The notes beneath the pieces are model-generated. The model saw only the letters and a list, made by a program, of their open reading frames with translations, did not search any database and had not been told where the DNA came from. This document shows positions 28,058-39,396 of a stretch of DNA of 64,000 bases, in pieces. The position numbers were made by a program, and so were the translations under genes. This DNA comes from Paenibacillus sp. CAA11. Its GTDB lineage: Bacteria > Bacillota > Bacilli > Paenibacillales > Paenibacillaceae. The stretch lies in NCBI RefSeq assembly GCF_003060825.1, contig NZ_CP028922.1, positions 3,620,001 to 3,684,000 on the forward strand, in the 5' to 3' direction. Position 1 is the first letter of the stretch. Each line of letters opens with the position of its first letter.

Positions 28058-30730
28058 TTAGCCTTTTAACTCTTGAATTCTCGCCAGTACCTTATCGCGC
28101 TTCTGCGCATAGTCCACTTGCTTGGCGCGTTCTTCCTCAATCACCTTGGCCGGAGCCTTGGCAACAAAGCCTTCATTGGCCAGCTTTTTCTCCACGCGTT
28201 CAACTTCTTTATTTAAATGATCCAGTTCCTTCTCCAAACGAGCGATCTCCTGCGCAATATCAATGAGCCCCGAAAGCGGCAGATACAGCTCTGCCCCTGT
28301 AACTACAGCGGTCATAGCTTTATCCGGAGCCTCTGCGCTCAACGAGAAGCTGAATTCGGAAGTATTGCAGAAACGGCGTACGTAATGCTCATTCCGAGCG
28401 ATAATATCTTCAAGCTCTGCTGAACCCGGCTTAAGAATGAGCTCAATTTTCTTGCTCATCGGCACGTTCACTTCAGCACGGATATTGCGGACAGAACGGA
28501 TGATATCCATAAGCAGATTCATTTCCTGCACAGCTCCCTCTGCTTCAAACGCCGGGTCATATACCGGCCATTCGGCGAGTGTGATTGTCTCGCCCTGATG
28601 AGGGAGATGCTGCCAGATTTCTTCGGAAATAAACGGCATGAACGGATGGATCAGGCGCAGTGTTCGGTCCAGTACGTAAGCAAGCACAGACTGTGTCTTC
28701 GCTTTAGCCGCTTGGTCTTCCCCATAAAGGGAAAGCTTCGCAAACTCAATGTACCAGTCGCAGAGATCATCCCATATGAAGTTGTACAGGAGGCGTCCGG
28801 TCTCACCAAATTCGTAGGCATCCATCAGCCTTGTAATATCACGCGCTGTCTCATTCAAACGATGCAAAATCCAGCGGTCAGCTGTACTGAGCGTTCCGCT
28901 AATGTCGATCTCCTCCGCTTTAACACCTTCAAGATTCATCAAGGCAAATCGGGAAGCGTTCCAAATCTTGTTCGCAAAGTTACGCGCCTGTTCTACGCGC
29001 TCCCAGCGGAAACGCAGGTCCTGACCTGGCGTGCTGCTTGTAGAAATCATATAACGCATGGCATCCGTACCATACTTCTCGATAACTTCAAGCGGGTCCA
29101 CACCATTCCCCAGCGACTTAGACATTTTACGCCCTTCACTGTCCCGAACCAGTCCGTGCATCAGCACGTCCTTGAACGGAATCTCGCCCGTAAATTCAAG
29201 TGCTGTAAAGATCATCCGGGCAACCCAGAAATAAATAATATCGTAACCGGTAACCAGCACATCGGTCGGATAATAGCGTTTGAGGTCTTCGCTCTCTGTA
29301 TTTGGCCAGCCTAATGTAGAGAACGGCCAAAGTGCAGAGCTGAACCAAGTATCCAGAACGTCCTCATCCTGGCGGATATTGTCGGTACCGAGCTTGGCCC
29401 TCGCCTCTTCCTCCGAGCGGGCAACCACCACCTCGCCCGTTGCTTCCGAATACCAGGCCGGGATGCGATGACCCCACCACAGCTGACGGGAGATACACCA
29501 GTCACGGACATTCTCAATCCAGTGCAGATAAGTCTTCTCAAAGCGCTCAGGCACAAAGTTAACGCCTTTGCCGGATTTCTGAGCCTGAATCGCTGCATCA
29601 GCCAGCGGCTGCATCTTCACAAACCATTGTGTCGACAAATATGGCTCGACCACTGCTCCGGTTCTCTCACTGTGTCCTACCTGATGAACATGCTCCTCGA
29701 TCCGGATCAGTACCCCAAGCTCCTTCAGTTCGGCAACAATCTGCTTGCGTGCATCACTGCGGTCAAGACCTTGGTATTTGCCGGCTTCTTCATTCATCGT
29801 GCCCGTCTCGTCCATCACCGTAATCTGCGGCAGATTATGACGAAGACCAAGCTCAAAGTCGTTCGGATCATGAGCAGGCGTAATCTTTACCGCACCGCTG
29901 CCGAATTCTTTATCAACATAATCATCGGCAACAATCGGAATTTCACGGCCGATAATCGGCAGAACCAGCGTCTTCCCAATCATGTCCGCATAGCGTTCGT
30001 CCTCCGGATGAACAGCTACCGCCGTATCTCCCAGCATCGTCTCCGGACGTGTTGTCGCGACTGTGATATGGCCGCTTCCATCCTTAAGCGGGTACTGCAA
30101 ATGATACAGGTTACCATTGACTTCTTTATATTCAACTTCAATATCCGAAAGGGCTGTGCGTGCAGCCGGATCCCAGTTGATGATCCGCTTGCCCCGGTAT
30201 ATCAAGCCCTTCTCATACAGCTTAACGAATACTTCGCGTACCGCTTGAGACAGCCCTTCATCCAGCGTAAACCGCTCACGCGAATAATCCAGCGAGAAGC
30301 CCATCTTAGCCCATTGCTCATGGATTGTTTCAGCATACTGATCCTTCCATTCCCATACCTTCTCCAGAAATTTCTCGCGGCCCAGATCATAACGGGTAAT
30401 TCCCTGTTCACGCAGGCGCTGTTCCACCTTAGTTTGCGTGGCAATGCCGGCATGGTCCGCACCAGGAAGCCAAAGCGCATCATAACCCTGCATTCGCTTA
30501 GCCCGAATAAGAATATCTTGAAGCGTGAAATCCAAGGCATGGCCGATGTGAAGCATCCCCGTTACATTCGGAGGCGGAATCACGATTGTAAAAGGCTTGG
30601 CATCTTTTCGCTGCCCTGCTTTAAAAAACTCTCCTTCCATCCAGTAGCGGTACCATTTCTGCTCAGCTGTCTTCGGATCGTATGTCGTCGGCATTTCCGA
30701 CGAGGCGGTTTGTTGACGGTTCTCTTCCAT
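28058..30730 (-). CDS. valS: Valyl-tRNA synthetase
   Basis: This class I synthetase has 890 residues from ATG 30730 (GGAGGTAATG upstream; the longer frame to 30787 enters the T-box terminator). The HIGH motif is in [21 protein letters not shown] in [14 protein letters not shown], the editing domain is between them ([17 protein letters not shown]), and the C-terminal coiled-coil arm is [20 protein letters not shown]. It is under a T-box leader that senses uncharged tRNA-Val. Confidence 0.98.
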   Translation of the reverse strand: MEENRQQTASSEMPTTYDPKTAEQKWYRYWMEGEFFKAGQRKDAKPFTIVIPPPNVTGMLHIGHALDFTLQDILIRAKRMQGYDALWLPGADHAGIATQTKVEQRLREQGITRYDLGREKFLEKVWEWKDQYAETIHEQWAKMGFSLDYSRERFTLDEGLSQAVREVFVKLYEKGLIYRGKRIINWDPAARTALSDIEVEYKEVNGNLYHLQYPLKDGSGHITVATTRPETMLGDTAVAVHPEDERYADMIGKTLVLPIIGREIPIVADDYVDKEFGSGAVKITPAHDPNDFELGLRHNLPQITVMDETGTMNEEAGKYQGLDRSDARKQIVAELKELGVLIRIEEHVHQVGHSERTGAVVEPYLSTQWFVKMQPLADAAIQAQKSGKGVNFVPERFEKTYLHWIENVRDWCISRQLWWGHRIPAWYSEATGEVVVARSEEEARAKLGTDNIRQDEDVLDTWFSSALWPFSTLGWPNTESEDLKRYYPTDVLVTGYDIIYFWVARMIFTALEFTGEIPFKDVLMHGLVRDSEGRKMSKSLGNGVDPLEVIEKYGTDAMRYMISTSSTPGQDLRFRWERVEQARNFANKIWNASRFALMNLEGVKAEEIDISGTLSTADRWILHRLNETARDITRLMDAYEFGETGRLLYNFIWDDLCDWYIEFAKLSLYGEDQAAKAKTQSVLAYVLDRTLRLIHPFMPFISEEIWQHLPHQGETITLAEWPVYDPAFEAEGAVQEMNLLMDIIRSVRNIRAEVNVPMSKKIELILKPGSAELEDIIARNEHYVRRFCNTSEFSFSLSAEAPDKAMTAVVTGAELYLPLSGLIDIAQEIARLEKELDHLNKEVERVEKKLANEGFVAKAPAKVIEEERAKQVDYAQKRDKVLARIQELKG

Positions 30731-30773
30731 TCCATTACCTCCAGGAACATTATCATCAATGATTTGTGAAAAC

Positions 30774-31067
30774 AAAAAAAGCCCCACGTCTCAAAGGACG
30801 AAAGGCTCTATCTTTCGCGGTACCACCTTTGTTTCGCAAGGATCCTGTAAACCAATCGCGATAAAGAACGCGTAAGGGGCCAAGCGACACTCAATTGCAG
30901 GATAACGGCTGCATGCCGGCCCGTTCTAACCGATGATATTACGGGTTCAAACGGGCGACTTCCGGGCGACTTCGGAGAGCTGCATCCTACGGAATTTCCC
31001 AGCGCTACAATTCCGCTCTCTGTAAGGGCTATGCCTACCTACTCTTCCCGTTCATCGTCTTTGACTA
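30774..31067 (-). promoter_or_regulatory. T-box riboswitch of valS
   Basis: The T-box bulge AGGTGGTACCGCG (30816-30828) is followed by a terminator hairpin (30781-30806) and a run of T at about 30774-30780, just before valS. Stem I begins GATGAACGGGAAGAGTA (about 31041-31057), with the AGTA loop E element. GAAGUC occurs in the 3' part of stem I, giving GUC, a valine codon, as the likely specifier. An 11-bp unit containing it is perfectly duplicated in tandem (30952-30962 and 30963-30973), so two GUC codons are present. Binding of uncharged tRNA-Val would favour the antiterminator. Confidence 0.93.
30952..30973. repeat. 11-bp perfect tandem duplication inside T-box stem I
   Basis: CGGGCGACTTC occurs twice in direct succession (30952-30962 and 30963-30973). 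On the RNA strand each unit reads GAAGUCGCCCG, so the probable specifier codon and its flanks are doubled. Confidence 0.97.
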
Positions 31068-31073
31068 TAGTAC

Positions 31074-31102
31074 ATAATAACTTTCTTACCGCATATAGTC
31101 AA
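31074..31102 (-). promoter_or_regulatory. Sigma-A promoter of the valS T-box transcript
   Basis: On the minus strand, -35 TTGACT (31097-31102) and -10 TATTAT (31074-31079) have a 17-nt spacer. The start is predicted near 31067, directly before stem I. The promoter lies between the spoVID stop and the leader. Confidence 0.8.
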
Positions 31103-31137
31103 TGCCGACAAACAAGAACCCACAGCTGCCCCTTCGC

Positions 31138-32760
31138 TTAAGGGATGTACAGAACTTGGCCCTCCGATAAGTTTTGCTCAGTCAGACGATTATGAAGCAG
31201 CAGCTCCCGAGGGCTTAAGCGGTAACGCTCCGCGATTTCATCGATGGTCTCTTCGCGCTGAACAATAACCAGACGCACCTTGCGGAACGGTGTCTGTTCA
31301 GACATTTTAGTCAGGAATGCCTGCTTCCAGCCCGGATCCTCGGCTTCAATGAGTGCACTGCCTTCAGGAGGAACAAGATCTTCATCAGGACGGGGATCTT
31401 CGATGGCGGATGAAGGTTTGCCGGCTCCTGTATGAAGAAGTTGGCTCAGAGCGGCGCTGTCTGTCCGTTCTGCCGAAGAGGACTCCTTCTTGCTGCCAAG
31501 CGCTATTTTCATTTCCTGCGGCTTGTCGGCCTCAGGTGCTTCTTCAGTCTCCAACTCGCTAACAGGCGCCGCACTTACAGGAACTTCTTCCCCTGACGGC
31601 TGGGCAGATTCCACATTCGCTGCAGCATCTGTATTTCCCGCAATTCCTGCAGTTTCTTCCACTGGAGACTCTTCTGCCTTCGGAGCTAGAGTTTCAGCAG
31701 CATCCGCCTGGGCTTTAGTCTCCTTGGGTACAGATTTGCTTTTGAAGAGAGTCCGCTCTGTCTCAGCTTGCTTGGATATCAAGCTATCCTCCGAATTCGC
31801 CGCTGGTGCTCTATCTGGCTTTGACTCCAGGTTTGCCTTCAGCGTCGGCTCCGGTTTTGACTCCGGTTTCAGCTTCGGCTGCGACTCCAGCTTCACCTCT
31901 GTCTGGAATTCTTCGGATTCATGCGGCTGCTCTGTACGCCATACGGGCTTAGGTACAGCACGAACAGGCTCATTCTCAAACCAAGAGTCGGCAGACAGCT
32001 CATCTGCAGGAGGCTGGGCCGTTTCCAGGCTAAGGTTCTCCTCGGCCTTTTCAGACTCCCTTCCAGCCGGTACAATGATCGGGTCGATCTGCTGAGCGGC
32101 CGTGTCTAAGAGATCTTGTCCTAATTCACTAGGAAGGTCCTGTTCTTCCACGCCAGAAGAGTTAGTACTCGAAGTCCACACCCTCTGCTCTGCCCAAAAA
32201 TCAGCATTCTCCACCTGTTCCACCGCTTCACTTCCAGGATCAGCAGCAAATACAGGCTCTTCCTCTTCTTGTTCTTCTTGCACAGAGCTAACCGGTTCAG
32301 CTAGTTCGGTAAAATCCGTCTCCTCCGCAAGCTCTTGCTGCTCTCCAGAATAAGCCGCAGTATATTCACGGTTGCTCCAATCATGCGCTGACTGTGTATA
32401 AGCTGCCGTCTCAATGCCCTGCAAGGAAAGAACCCCGGTAACGTTCAGACTGCGGGGATTTAGTAAATCGACATCAAAATTCTCAATCTCAACGGCGATA
32501 TCCTCTACCCGATTCACGCGGTTTAAGGGTACGGTAATCTCCACAGGAATCAAGTGAGACAATTCGCGGGTCTCTCCCTCCCCGCGGTATAAGCCTGTCA
32601 GCAGCAAATGGCCGCGCATTGTAGCATAATCATTTCCCGGCACTACCTGAATTCGAGGGTAAAGCTCAATCTCTTCCAATTCCTCAATTCCGATCTCTTC
32701 GTCCGATAAATGGACGCGCTCATAAATATCAAATCGCAATCCATAAGATTGATCAGCCAA
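31138..32760 (-). CDS. spoVID: SpoVID-like spore envelope morphogenetic protein with C-terminal LysM
   Basis: The protein has 540 residues from TTG 32760, which has AAAGGAGG 9 nt upstream; the frame above it lacks a site. The N-terminal domain (LRFDIYERVHLSDEEIGI, YATMRGHLLLTGLY, about 1-135) resembles the SpoVID N-terminal domain. A long acidic, repetitive Glu/Ser/Ala-Pro region (KLESQPKLKPESKPEPTLK) follows. A C-terminal LysM is at about 490-540 (EETIDEIAERYRLSPRELLLHNRL, ending GQVLYIP). SpoVID drives coat encasement with SafA. Position between valS and hemL is the B. subtilis one. The linker is fast-evolving, so orthology rests on the ends and synteny. Confidence 0.82.
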   Translation of the reverse strand: MADQSYGLRFDIYERVHLSDEEIGIEELEEIELYPRIQVVPGNDYATMRGHLLLTGLYRGEGETRELSHLIPVEITVPLNRVNRVEDIAVEIENFDVDLLNPRSLNVTGVLSLQGIETAAYTQSAHDWSNREYTAAYSGEQQELAEETDFTELAEPVSSVQEEQEEEEPVFAADPGSEAVEQVENADFWAEQRVWTSSTNSSGVEEQDLPSELGQDLLDTAAQQIDPIIVPAGRESEKAEENLSLETAQPPADELSADSWFENEPVRAVPKPVWRTEQPHESEEFQTEVKLESQPKLKPESKPEPTLKANLESKPDRAPAANSEDSLISKQAETERTLFKSKSVPKETKAQADAAETLAPKAEESPVEETAGIAGNTDAAANVESAQPSGEEVPVSAAPVSELETEEAPEADKPQEMKIALGSKKESSSAERTDSAALSQLLHTGAGKPSSAIEDPRPDEDLVPPEGSALIEAEDPGWKQAFLTKMSEQTPFRKVRLVIVQREETIDEIAERYRLSPRELLLHNRLTEQNLSEGQVLYIP

Positions 32761-32901
32761 GGACGTCTTCCTCCTTTCAGCATATCCAAAACGGGATGCT
32801 CGCTCATAACTCACGGAATATGAACCAAATCATCGCTCGTTTTTATCTATATGCTGCAAAAGGAAGCACATGCCTAACTTTTGTCCGCGAGGCGATCACT
32901 T

Positions 32902-33798
32902 CTATCGCTTTAACTGATCATGCAGCTCACAAATGACCGGCGGCCAAGGATCGTTCACGCTGATGAACTCTCCGGTGAGCGGATGTACAAACTCCAGAGC
33001 TTCTCCGTGGAGCGCCTGATAACGAATCCGCTTGGGATCGCCGCCATACAATTCGTCACCCAGCAGCGGGTGGCCAATATGACTCATATGCACCCGAATT
33101 TGATGGGTACGCCCCGTCTCGAGCTGCAGGCGGACCAAGCTGGCGCCACGAAGCACTTCCAGGCACTCCAGATGGGTCACAGCCGGCTTTCCGGTAGGGC
33201 TTACTCTGCGGCGCTTGGGATGATGCCTGTCTCGCCCGATCGGAGCATCAATGGTCATGCGCCCAAGCTTCATCTCTCCTTGGGCTATAGCGATATAGAC
33301 GCGATGAATTTCCTTCCTCGCCATGGCGCTGTCCAGCTTAAGCTGCGCGAATTCGTTCTTTGCGTACAGCACAGGGCCGGACGTATATTCATCTAAGCGA
33401 TGAATATGCCGCACAGCCGCCTGCTCACCGCTGGCCGCATAATGGGCCGCCACTGCATGTGCCAGTGTTGGCTTGCGCTCTTCGCCATCCGGATGAACCT
33501 TGCAGCCGGCCGGTTTATGTACAACGAGGCAGAAATCGTCCTCGTAAAGCACAAGCGGCGGATCACTGATCGCCGCAAAGCCGGGTTCCCGCGGCAGAAA
33601 CATCCGCAGCCGGAGACGATCCCCGGCAAGGCGGATGCCCCCTGCCTCATGCAGCTGCTGCAGTAATTTTGGCGGGAACGCAAGACTTGATTGCAGCCAC
33701 TGCGATGCGGCAGCCAAAGGATCGGGAGCACCTTTGACCGCCTTACCTGGCATCAGCTCAAGCCATTCGCCTCTTCGCTTATAGCTGATCCTGCTCAC
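32902..33798 (-). CDS. RluA-family pseudouridine synthase
   Basis: The protein has 298 residues. The catalytic aspartate is in [17 protein letters not shown] (about 140-156), and [31 protein letters not shown] is the family's C-terminal signature. It isomerises uridine in rRNA or tRNA; the target site cannot be read from sequence. The start is GTG, overlapping the hemL stop as GTGA, so it is carried at the end of the haem operon. B. subtilis has ysxE near here instead. Confidence 0.9.
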   Translation of the reverse strand: MSRISYKRRGEWLELMPGKAVKGAPDPLAAASQWLQSSLAFPPKLLQQLHEAGGIRLAGDRLRLRMFLPREPGFAAISDPPLVLYEDDFCLVVHKPAGCKVHPDGEERKPTLAHAVAAHYAASGEQAAVRHIHRLDEYTSGPVLYAKNEFAQLKLDSAMARKEIHRVYIAIAQGEMKLGRMTIDAPIGRDRHHPKRRRVSPTGKPAVTHLECLEVLRGASLVRLQLETGRTHQIRVHMSHIGHPLLGDELYGGDPKRIRYQALHGEALEFVHPLTGEFISVNDPWPPVICELHDQLKR

Positions 33799-35096
33799 AG
33801 AGCCGCGAGCGCACGGCGCTGCGCCTCAATGGTCGCATCGATATCCTCGGTGGTATGAACACCGGAGACAAACATCCCCTCGAATTGGGACGGAGCTACG
33901 CTCACTCCTTCATTCACCATGGCAGCAAAATAGCGGCGGAACAGATCCAAATCACTCGTTCTAGCCGTCTCAAAGTTCACAACCGGTCCTTCCGTAAAGA
34001 AAGGGCATACCATGGAGCCGACGCGGTTAACCGTACAAGGAATTCCCTTTTCCTTCGCGTTCTGCTCAAACCCAGCCTGCAATCGTGCTGACAGCTGCTC
34101 CAGACGCTCATATACTTCCGGAGTAAGCAGTGAGAGCGTAGTGAATCCGGCCGTCATCGCCAGCGGATTTCCGCTCAAGGTTCCCGCCTGGTAAATAGGG
34201 CCTGTAGGTGCAATTTGTTCCATGATCTCTCTCTTGCCGCCATAAGCTCCAACAGGAAGGCCGCCGCCGATAACTTTTCCAAGACAAGTCAAATCAGGCG
34301 TTACCGCGAACCGGCCCTGCGCGCAGTTCAAGTCGACCCGGAAACCGGTCATCACTTCATCAAAAATCAGCACGCTGCCGTATTCTGTAGTCAAACGGCG
34401 CAGCCCTTCCAAAAATCCCGGCAATGGGGGAACGACTCCCATGTTGCCTGCAACAGGCTCGACAATAACACCTGCAATCTCCTCTCCAAAACGCTCAAAG
34501 GCAAGTTCAGCCGAAGCTATATCATTATAAGGGACGGCAATCGTGTTAGCTGCTACCCCCTCCGGCACCCCAGGGCTATCAGGCAGTCCTAATGTAGCGA
34601 CCCCTGAGCCGGCCTTAATCAACAGGCTGTCTGCATGTCCGTGATAAGACCCTTCAAATTTCAGGATTTTGCTGCGTCCCGTGTAGCCACGCGCCAGACG
34701 GATTGCACTCATCGTAGCTTCTGTACCCGAATTGACCATACGCACAATGTCAATGGAAGGGACGCGTTCAGCCACAAGCTTGGCCATCGCAGTCTCCAGC
34801 AGAGTGGGCGCGCCAAAGCTCGTCCCCTTAGCAGCAGCCTCCTGCAGTGCCTTGACCACTTCTGGATGGGCATGGCCCATAATCAGAGGACCCCAAGAAG
34901 CCACGTAATCAATAAATGTGTTGCCATCAATATCGTAGACTCTTGAGCCTACTCCATGATCTATGTAAAGCGGAGTCAACCCTACCGATTTGAAGGCGCG
35001 AACAGGGCTGTTCACACCACCCGGAATATACTGCTTAGCTTCTTCAAATGCCTGCTTGGACCGTTCTTCACGGCGTCTATTATTCATCTCATTCAT
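33795..35096 (-). CDS. hemL: Glutamate-1-semialdehyde 2,1-aminomutase
   Basis: This PLP enzyme (433 residues) makes 5-aminolevulinate from glutamate-1-semialdehyde, step two of the C5 haem route. It has [44 protein letters not shown], and the PLP lysine in [18 protein letters not shown] (about residue 270). The ribosome site is weak, and there is an alternative ATG three codons on. Confidence 0.96.
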   Translation of the reverse strand: MNEMNNRRREERSKQAFEEAKQYIPGGVNSPVRAFKSVGLTPLYIDHGVGSRVYDIDGNTFIDYVASWGPLIMGHAHPEVVKALQEAAAKGTSFGAPTLLETAMAKLVAERVPSIDIVRMVNSGTEATMSAIRLARGYTGRSKILKFEGSYHGHADSLLIKAGSGVATLGLPDSPGVPEGVAANTIAVPYNDIASAELAFERFGEEIAGVIVEPVAGNMGVVPPLPGFLEGLRRLTTEYGSVLIFDEVMTGFRVDLNCAQGRFAVTPDLTCLGKVIGGGLPVGAYGGKREIMEQIAPTGPIYQAGTLSGNPLAMTAGFTTLSLLTPEVYERLEQLSARLQAGFEQNAKEKGIPCTVNRVGSMVCPFFTEGPVVNFETARTSDLDLFRRYFAAMVNEGVSVAPSQFEGMFVSGVHTTEDIDATIEAQRRALAAL

Positions 35097-35166
35097 CTTG
35101 AGGACACGCTCCCATCTATCATTTTTAAAGCCGGGACTCTATAAGCCCCGGCCTTTCATTTCTAAA

Positions 35167-36171
35167 TTAATTACCCTCTCGCAGCCAGCGTGCCATATCC
35201 TTGGCGAAATAAGTAATGATGATATCCGCCCCGGCCCGCTTCATTCCAAGGAGAGATTCTGTAACAATGGCCTGCTCGTTAATCCAGCCTTGCTGGGCAG
35301 CCGCTTTGACCATCGAGTATTCCCCGCTGACATTGTATGCAACGAGTGGAAGGTCAAACTCCTGCCGAAGTAGTCGAATCACGTCCATGAAGGCGAGCGC
35401 CGGCTTAACCATCAGCATGTCCGCGCCTTCTTCTACATCGCTCTGTGCTTCGCGGAGCGCTTCACGTACATTGGCCGGGTCCATCTGGTAGGACTTCCGG
35501 TCGCCAAACTGCGGAGCCGAATCCGCAGCTTCCCGGAAAGGACCGTAGAATGCAGAAGCATATTTTACAGAATAAGACATGATTGGAATATGAGCATACC
35601 CCGCCTCATCTAGCCCATGGCGAATAGCCTGAACAAAACCGTCCATCATATTGGACGGAGCGATAATATCCGCGCCTGCCCTTGCCTGGGATACTGCCGT
35701 GCGGGCTAATAGCTCCAGCGATTCGTCATTCAGCACATCTCCGTGCAGATGACCTTCATGCTCAAACGTATGAACCATCCCGCAATGGCCATGATCCGTA
35801 AATTCACATAGACAGGTGTCCGCTACCACAAGAAGCTCAGGATACAGCGATTTAATCTTGCGGGTTGCAGCCTGCACGATCCCATTCTCGTCAAAAGCCG
35901 ATGAGCCTACCGCATCCTTGGTCTCAGGAATTCCGAACAGCAGGACTGATTTGATTCCTAAGTCAACGATTTCCTTCAATTCCTCTTCCAGCGTGTCTAG
36001 AGAGAAATGATATACCCCTGGCATCGAGGGAATTTCACGCTTAATTCCTGTACCGTAGGTTACAAAAATCGGTTGAATGAAGTCATCTACATTCAGCACC
36101 GTCTCGCGCACTAAGCTGCGCATGCCAGCACTTTGCCGCAAGCGGCGGTGACGAACAATTGGAAAAGCCAT
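35167..36171 (-). CDS. hemB: Delta-aminolevulinic acid dehydratase (porphobilinogen synthase)
   Basis: The enzyme (334 residues) condenses two 5-aminolevulinates to porphobilinogen. The three-cysteine zinc site is visible in [15 protein letters not shown] (about 121-135), so it is the Zn-dependent class. Active-site lysine regions ([19 protein letters not shown] and [14 protein letters not shown]) are intact. Confidence 0.97.
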   Translation of the reverse strand: MAFPIVRHRRLRQSAGMRSLVRETVLNVDDFIQPIFVTYGTGIKREIPSMPGVYHFSLDTLEEELKEIVDLGIKSVLLFGIPETKDAVGSSAFDENGIVQAATRKIKSLYPELLVVADTCLCEFTDHGHCGMVHTFEHEGHLHGDVLNDESLELLARTAVSQARAGADIIAPSNMMDGFVQAIRHGLDEAGYAHIPIMSYSVKYASAFYGPFREAADSAPQFGDRKSYQMDPANVREALREAQSDVEEGADMLMVKPALAFMDVIRLLRQEFDLPLVAYNVSGEYSMVKAAAQQGWINEQAIVTESLLGMKRAGADIIITYFAKDMARWLREGN

Positions 36172-36248
36172 ATCAATACATCTCCTTATATAATAGGCAC
36201 TGTCTTATAGAGAAGTGCTATTTGAAATCCATTTTAAACTTATGATGT

Positions 36249-37793
36249 CTAGGTTCGTGTCCGGGCGTTCCAAGCACATAATTCATCGATCAGGCTGTCG
36301 ATAGTTGCTTCCTTAGCCAACATAGTGACCTGCAATCCTGCCTCTTCAGCCGTCTTGGCCGTAACCGGACCGATGCAGGCAATCTCGATCTGAGACAGCG
36401 CCTCTACCGGATCGCTTAATCCCATTCTCCTGAGAATATCCAGCAGATAATGAACCGTGGACGAGCTGGTAAAGGTTATCGCATGAATACCGCCCTCTTC
36501 CAGCAGCTTCAGCAGCTCAACATCGTCCTCCCCGGTTGCCACCGTCTCATAGAGTAACGCTTCTGTGACGGAAACGCCTAGTTCGGTCAGCTTCTCCCGC
36601 AGCCAGCTTCTTGCCAAGTTCCCATGCGGCAGCAGAACCTTTTGTTCCGGCTTAAGCTCCCCAGCAAAGGCCTCAAATACCCCTTCCGCCTGGTAGCGCT
36701 CAGGCAGGCTTTCCGCAATGATTCCCCGCTGAGCCAGCGCCTTAGAGGTTGCAGGGCCTACAGCAGCGACGCGCGCTTTATACAGCCCTCTGATATCCTT
36801 CCCTAACTTCTCCAGCTGGACAAAGAAATAGTCTACCGCATTGACGCTGGTAAAGAACACCCAATCATAGGCCTCCAGTTGGCTCAAAGCTTCGCTAGTA
36901 TCGGACAATACCCCAGCATCCGCTGGCGTGCGCGTCTCAATCACAGGGAATTCATAGGGCTCGCCTCCAAGGTCTTCAATGCGGCGGACCATATCACTCG
37001 CCTGTGCCCGCGCCCTTGTCACAAGAATCCGCTTGCCGAAGAGAGGCATCACCTCGGCCCATTTCAGCTTATCCCGCTGCTCTACAGCCTCCCCAACCAC
37101 GATAACGGCCGGAGACTGAAAATTTGCAGCCTTCACCTTGGCTTCAATATCCTCAAGCGTACCGACCAAGGTCTCTTGCTCTGCACGAGTTCCCCAGCGA
37201 ATAAGAGCTACTGGCGTCTGAGGAGAACGCCCATGCTCGATGAGCTGGCAGCTGATGTAACCGATCTTGGCCACGCCCATCATGAAGATGAGTGTACCTG
37301 TTGCTTGGGTTACCTTATCCCATTTAATAGATACATCCAGCTTATCCTGATGCTCATGCCCTGTAATAATGGAGAGAGATGAGGCAATATCCCGATGAGT
37401 TACAGGAATTCCCGCATAGGCGGGAACAGATATAGCCGCAGTAATGCCTGGCACTATTTCATAAGGAATCCCATGCTGGCGAAGCAGTTCAGCCTCTTCG
37501 CCAACCCGGCCAAAGATGGTAGGATCTCCGCCTTTCAAGCGTACTACCGTCTTGCCTTGAAGAGCCAGATCAACCAGCAGCTGATTGATGTCCTCCTGCT
37601 TCATCGTATGCCGATCCGGGAGCTTGCCTACATAGATCTTCTCAGCTCCCTGCTTGGCCTCCTTCAGCAGGCGCGGATTCGCCAGCCGATCATACACCAC
37701 TGCATCTGCAAGACGAAGACAATCCAGCCCTTTCACCGTGATCAACCGTGCATCCCCTGGACCAGCTCCGACTAAGTATACCTTTCCCGCCAT
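36249..37793 (-). CDS. Fused uroporphyrinogen-III methyltransferase / uroporphyrinogen-III synthase
   Basis: The protein (514 residues) has two domains. Residues about 1-245 are SAM-dependent uroporphyrinogen-III C-methyltransferase (CobA/SumT: VYLVGAGPGDARLITVKG, VVRLKGGDPTIFGRVGEE, GIPVTHRDIASS). Residues about 255-510 are uroporphyrinogen-III synthase (HemD: GKRILVTRARAQASDMV, ITFTSSSTVHYLLDIL). The fusion makes both haem's tetrapyrrole ring and precorrin-2, the precursor of sirohaem and B12. It is common in Paenibacillaceae; in B. subtilis hemD is separate. It starts 4 nt after hemC. Confidence 0.95.
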   Translation of the reverse strand: MAGKVYLVGAGPGDARLITVKGLDCLRLADAVVYDRLANPRLLKEAKQGAEKIYVGKLPDRHTMKQEDINQLLVDLALQGKTVVRLKGGDPTIFGRVGEEAELLRQHGIPYEIVPGITAAISVPAYAGIPVTHRDIASSLSIITGHEHQDKLDVSIKWDKVTQATGTLIFMMGVAKIGYISCQLIEHGRSPQTPVALIRWGTRAEQETLVGTLEDIEAKVKAANFQSPAVIVVGEAVEQRDKLKWAEVMPLFGKRILVTRARAQASDMVRRIEDLGGEPYEFPVIETRTPADAGVLSDTSEALSQLEAYDWVFFTSVNAVDYFFVQLEKLGKDIRGLYKARVAAVGPATSKALAQRGIIAESLPERYQAEGVFEAFAGELKPEQKVLLPHGNLARSWLREKLTELGVSVTEALLYETVATGEDDVELLKLLEEGGIHAITFTSSSTVHYLLDILRRMGLSDPVEALSQIEIACIGPVTAKTAEEAGLQVTMLAKEATIDSLIDELCAWNARTRT

Positions 37794-37797
37794 TACC

Positions 37798-38751
37798 TCA
37801 TCCCCTAACTTCTGCTAATATCTCTCCTGCACCCTGAGCCATCAGCCGTTCTGCCACCATTTGACCCAGCTTCTGCGGGTCAGATCCGACAGCAGACTCC
37901 TTCAGAATGGTCTTGCCGTCAGGTGATCCGACCATGCCTGTAAGACGCAGCATAGCTCCTTCAGACGGCTGAGCGTCGGCCTGAAGATGTTCGGCATAAG
38001 CACCGATCGGAACCTGGCACCCTCCATTGAGGACGCCGAGAAATTCACGTTCTGCGGCAACAGATAGCGCTGTCGAACGGTCATTATAGAGGGACAGCAG
38101 GTGCCGAACCTCTGCGTCATTCTCCCGGCATTCAATGCCGAGCGCCCCTTGTCCTACAGCCGGGAGACATACGTCCACCGGCAGGAAGGAGCTGATCCGA
38201 TCCTGCCAGCCCATCCGGTATAACCCTGCGGCTGCCAGGATAATAGCATCGAACCCTTCTGTCTCAAGCTTGCGAAGACGGGAATCTATATTTCCCCGCA
38301 CAGGCTCCAGGATAAGATCGGGGCGGTATGCCTTAAGCTGACTGGCACGGCGCAAGCTGCTGGTCCCCACCTTGGCGCCTTCTCTTAGTTCATCTATACT
38401 CTGACAGCCAAGGGAAATGAGTGCATCCCGCGGATCTACCCGCCGCGGAACGGCTCCATTGATTAAGCCATCCGGAAGCCAAGCAGGCATGTCCTTCATG
38501 CTGTGAACGGCCAGGTCAATCTCCCCGTCAAGCATCGCTTGTTCGATCTCCTTCACGAACAACCCCTTCCCTCCAACCTTAGAGAGGGTCACGTCGAGGA
38601 TTTGATCTCCGCGGGTAACGATCTTGCGAGTCTCAAACCGCAGCGGCAGCTGCTTCTCTGCACAAATCCGTTCAAGGGCCTCGATGACCTGCCCAGTCTG
38701 TGTTAGCGCCAATTGGCTTTGTCTGGTTCCTACAACTATTGTACGCATCAT
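37798..38751 (-). CDS. hemC: Porphobilinogen deaminase (hydroxymethylbilane synthase)
   Basis: The enzyme has 317 residues from ATG 38751. The ATG at 38757 touches the AAAGGA ribosome site, whereas 38751 or 38748 has proper spacing. It polymerises four porphobilinogens. [17 protein letters not shown], the Asp-containing [14 protein letters not shown], and [14 protein letters not shown] with the cysteine that carries the dipyrromethane cofactor (about 240) are all present. The ribosome site lies within the end of the preceding sirC-like gene. Confidence 0.96.
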   Translation of the reverse strand: MMRTIVVGTRQSQLALTQTGQVIEALERICAEKQLPLRFETRKIVTRGDQILDVTLSKVGGKGLFVKEIEQAMLDGEIDLAVHSMKDMPAWLPDGLINGAVPRRVDPRDALISLGCQSIDELREGAKVGTSSLRRASQLKAYRPDLILEPVRGNIDSRLRKLETEGFDAIILAAAGLYRMGWQDRISSFLPVDVCLPAVGQGALGIECRENDAEVRHLLSLYNDRSTALSVAAEREFLGVLNGGCQVPIGAYAEHLQADAQPSEGAMLRLTGMVGSPDGKTILKESAVGSDPQKLGQMVAERLMAQGAGEILAEVRG

Positions 38752-38753
38752 GC

Positions 38754-39392
38754 TCATCCTTTCGTCATCCAGCGGTCAATCTCTTCCTCGCCCCAATCGC
38801 GGAGACTGCCATCACGAACTCGTTCTAGCCACTGTGCTTCCGTTAGAGAGTGAAGGAGGCGGGCCTTTTGGACCCGGTCCGTGACCTTATCTTTCACTCG
38901 GCTTCTTACTCTTTTTATAAACGCCAGGTATTCCTCATACTCTTCTCCATAGCGTTCCTTCAAATCTTCAGTAATCCTGACAGCTGCCGCAGGCCCCGCA
39001 CCGGAGGTGGACACGGATATTACAAGATCACCACGGCGAAGCACACTCGGTGTAATGAAATTTCCGCTCTGCGCTCTGCTAGCAACGTTTACAGGAACGG
39101 CGTGTTTCTTGGCCTCGGCAGCAACCATTTCGTTCACCTCAGGGTTGTCTGTTGCTGCGAAGGCTAGTCCTGCTTCCGCCAAATCACCGTTCCGATATTC
39201 CCTTGACAGCCATGTTATCTTGTTCTCTTGGGCTGCTTGATGGAGCACGGGGCCAAGCGCTGGGCTAATCACGATAAGGTCAGCCCCTGCCTCCCACAAA
39301 GGTTCCGCTTTTCGGGCAGCCACCCCGCCGCCGCCAACAATAACCGCTTTGACTCCCTCAACATTCAGCATGATGGGAATAAAGTTCGTCAA
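38754..39392 (-). CDS. Precorrin-2 dehydrogenase (SirC/YlnF-like)
   Basis: The protein has 212 residues. An NAD-binding motif near the N-terminus ([17 protein letters not shown]) is followed by the conserved [34 protein letters not shown]. It oxidises precorrin-2 to sirohydrochlorin on the way to sirohaem. It works on the product of the methyltransferase domain encoded two genes downstream. It lies 4 nt after hemX. Whether it also chelates iron, as Met8/CysG does, cannot be told. Confidence 0.9.
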   Translation of the reverse strand: MTNFIPIMLNVEGVKAVIVGGGGVAARKAEPLWEAGADLIVISPALGPVLHQAAQENKITWLSREYRNGDLAEAGLAFAATDNPEVNEMVAAEAKKHAVPVNVASRAQSGNFITPSVLRRGDLVISVSTSGAGPAAAVRITEDLKERYGEEYEEYLAFIKRVRSRVKDKVTDRVQKARLLHSLTEAQWLERVRDGSLRDWGEEEIDRWMTKG

Positions 39393-39396
39393 AGGC

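Noticed and set aside
29468-30769. 433-codon open frame on the plus strand inside valS
   Set aside because: It is the antisense shadow of the highly conserved valS coding sequence, with no ribosome site.
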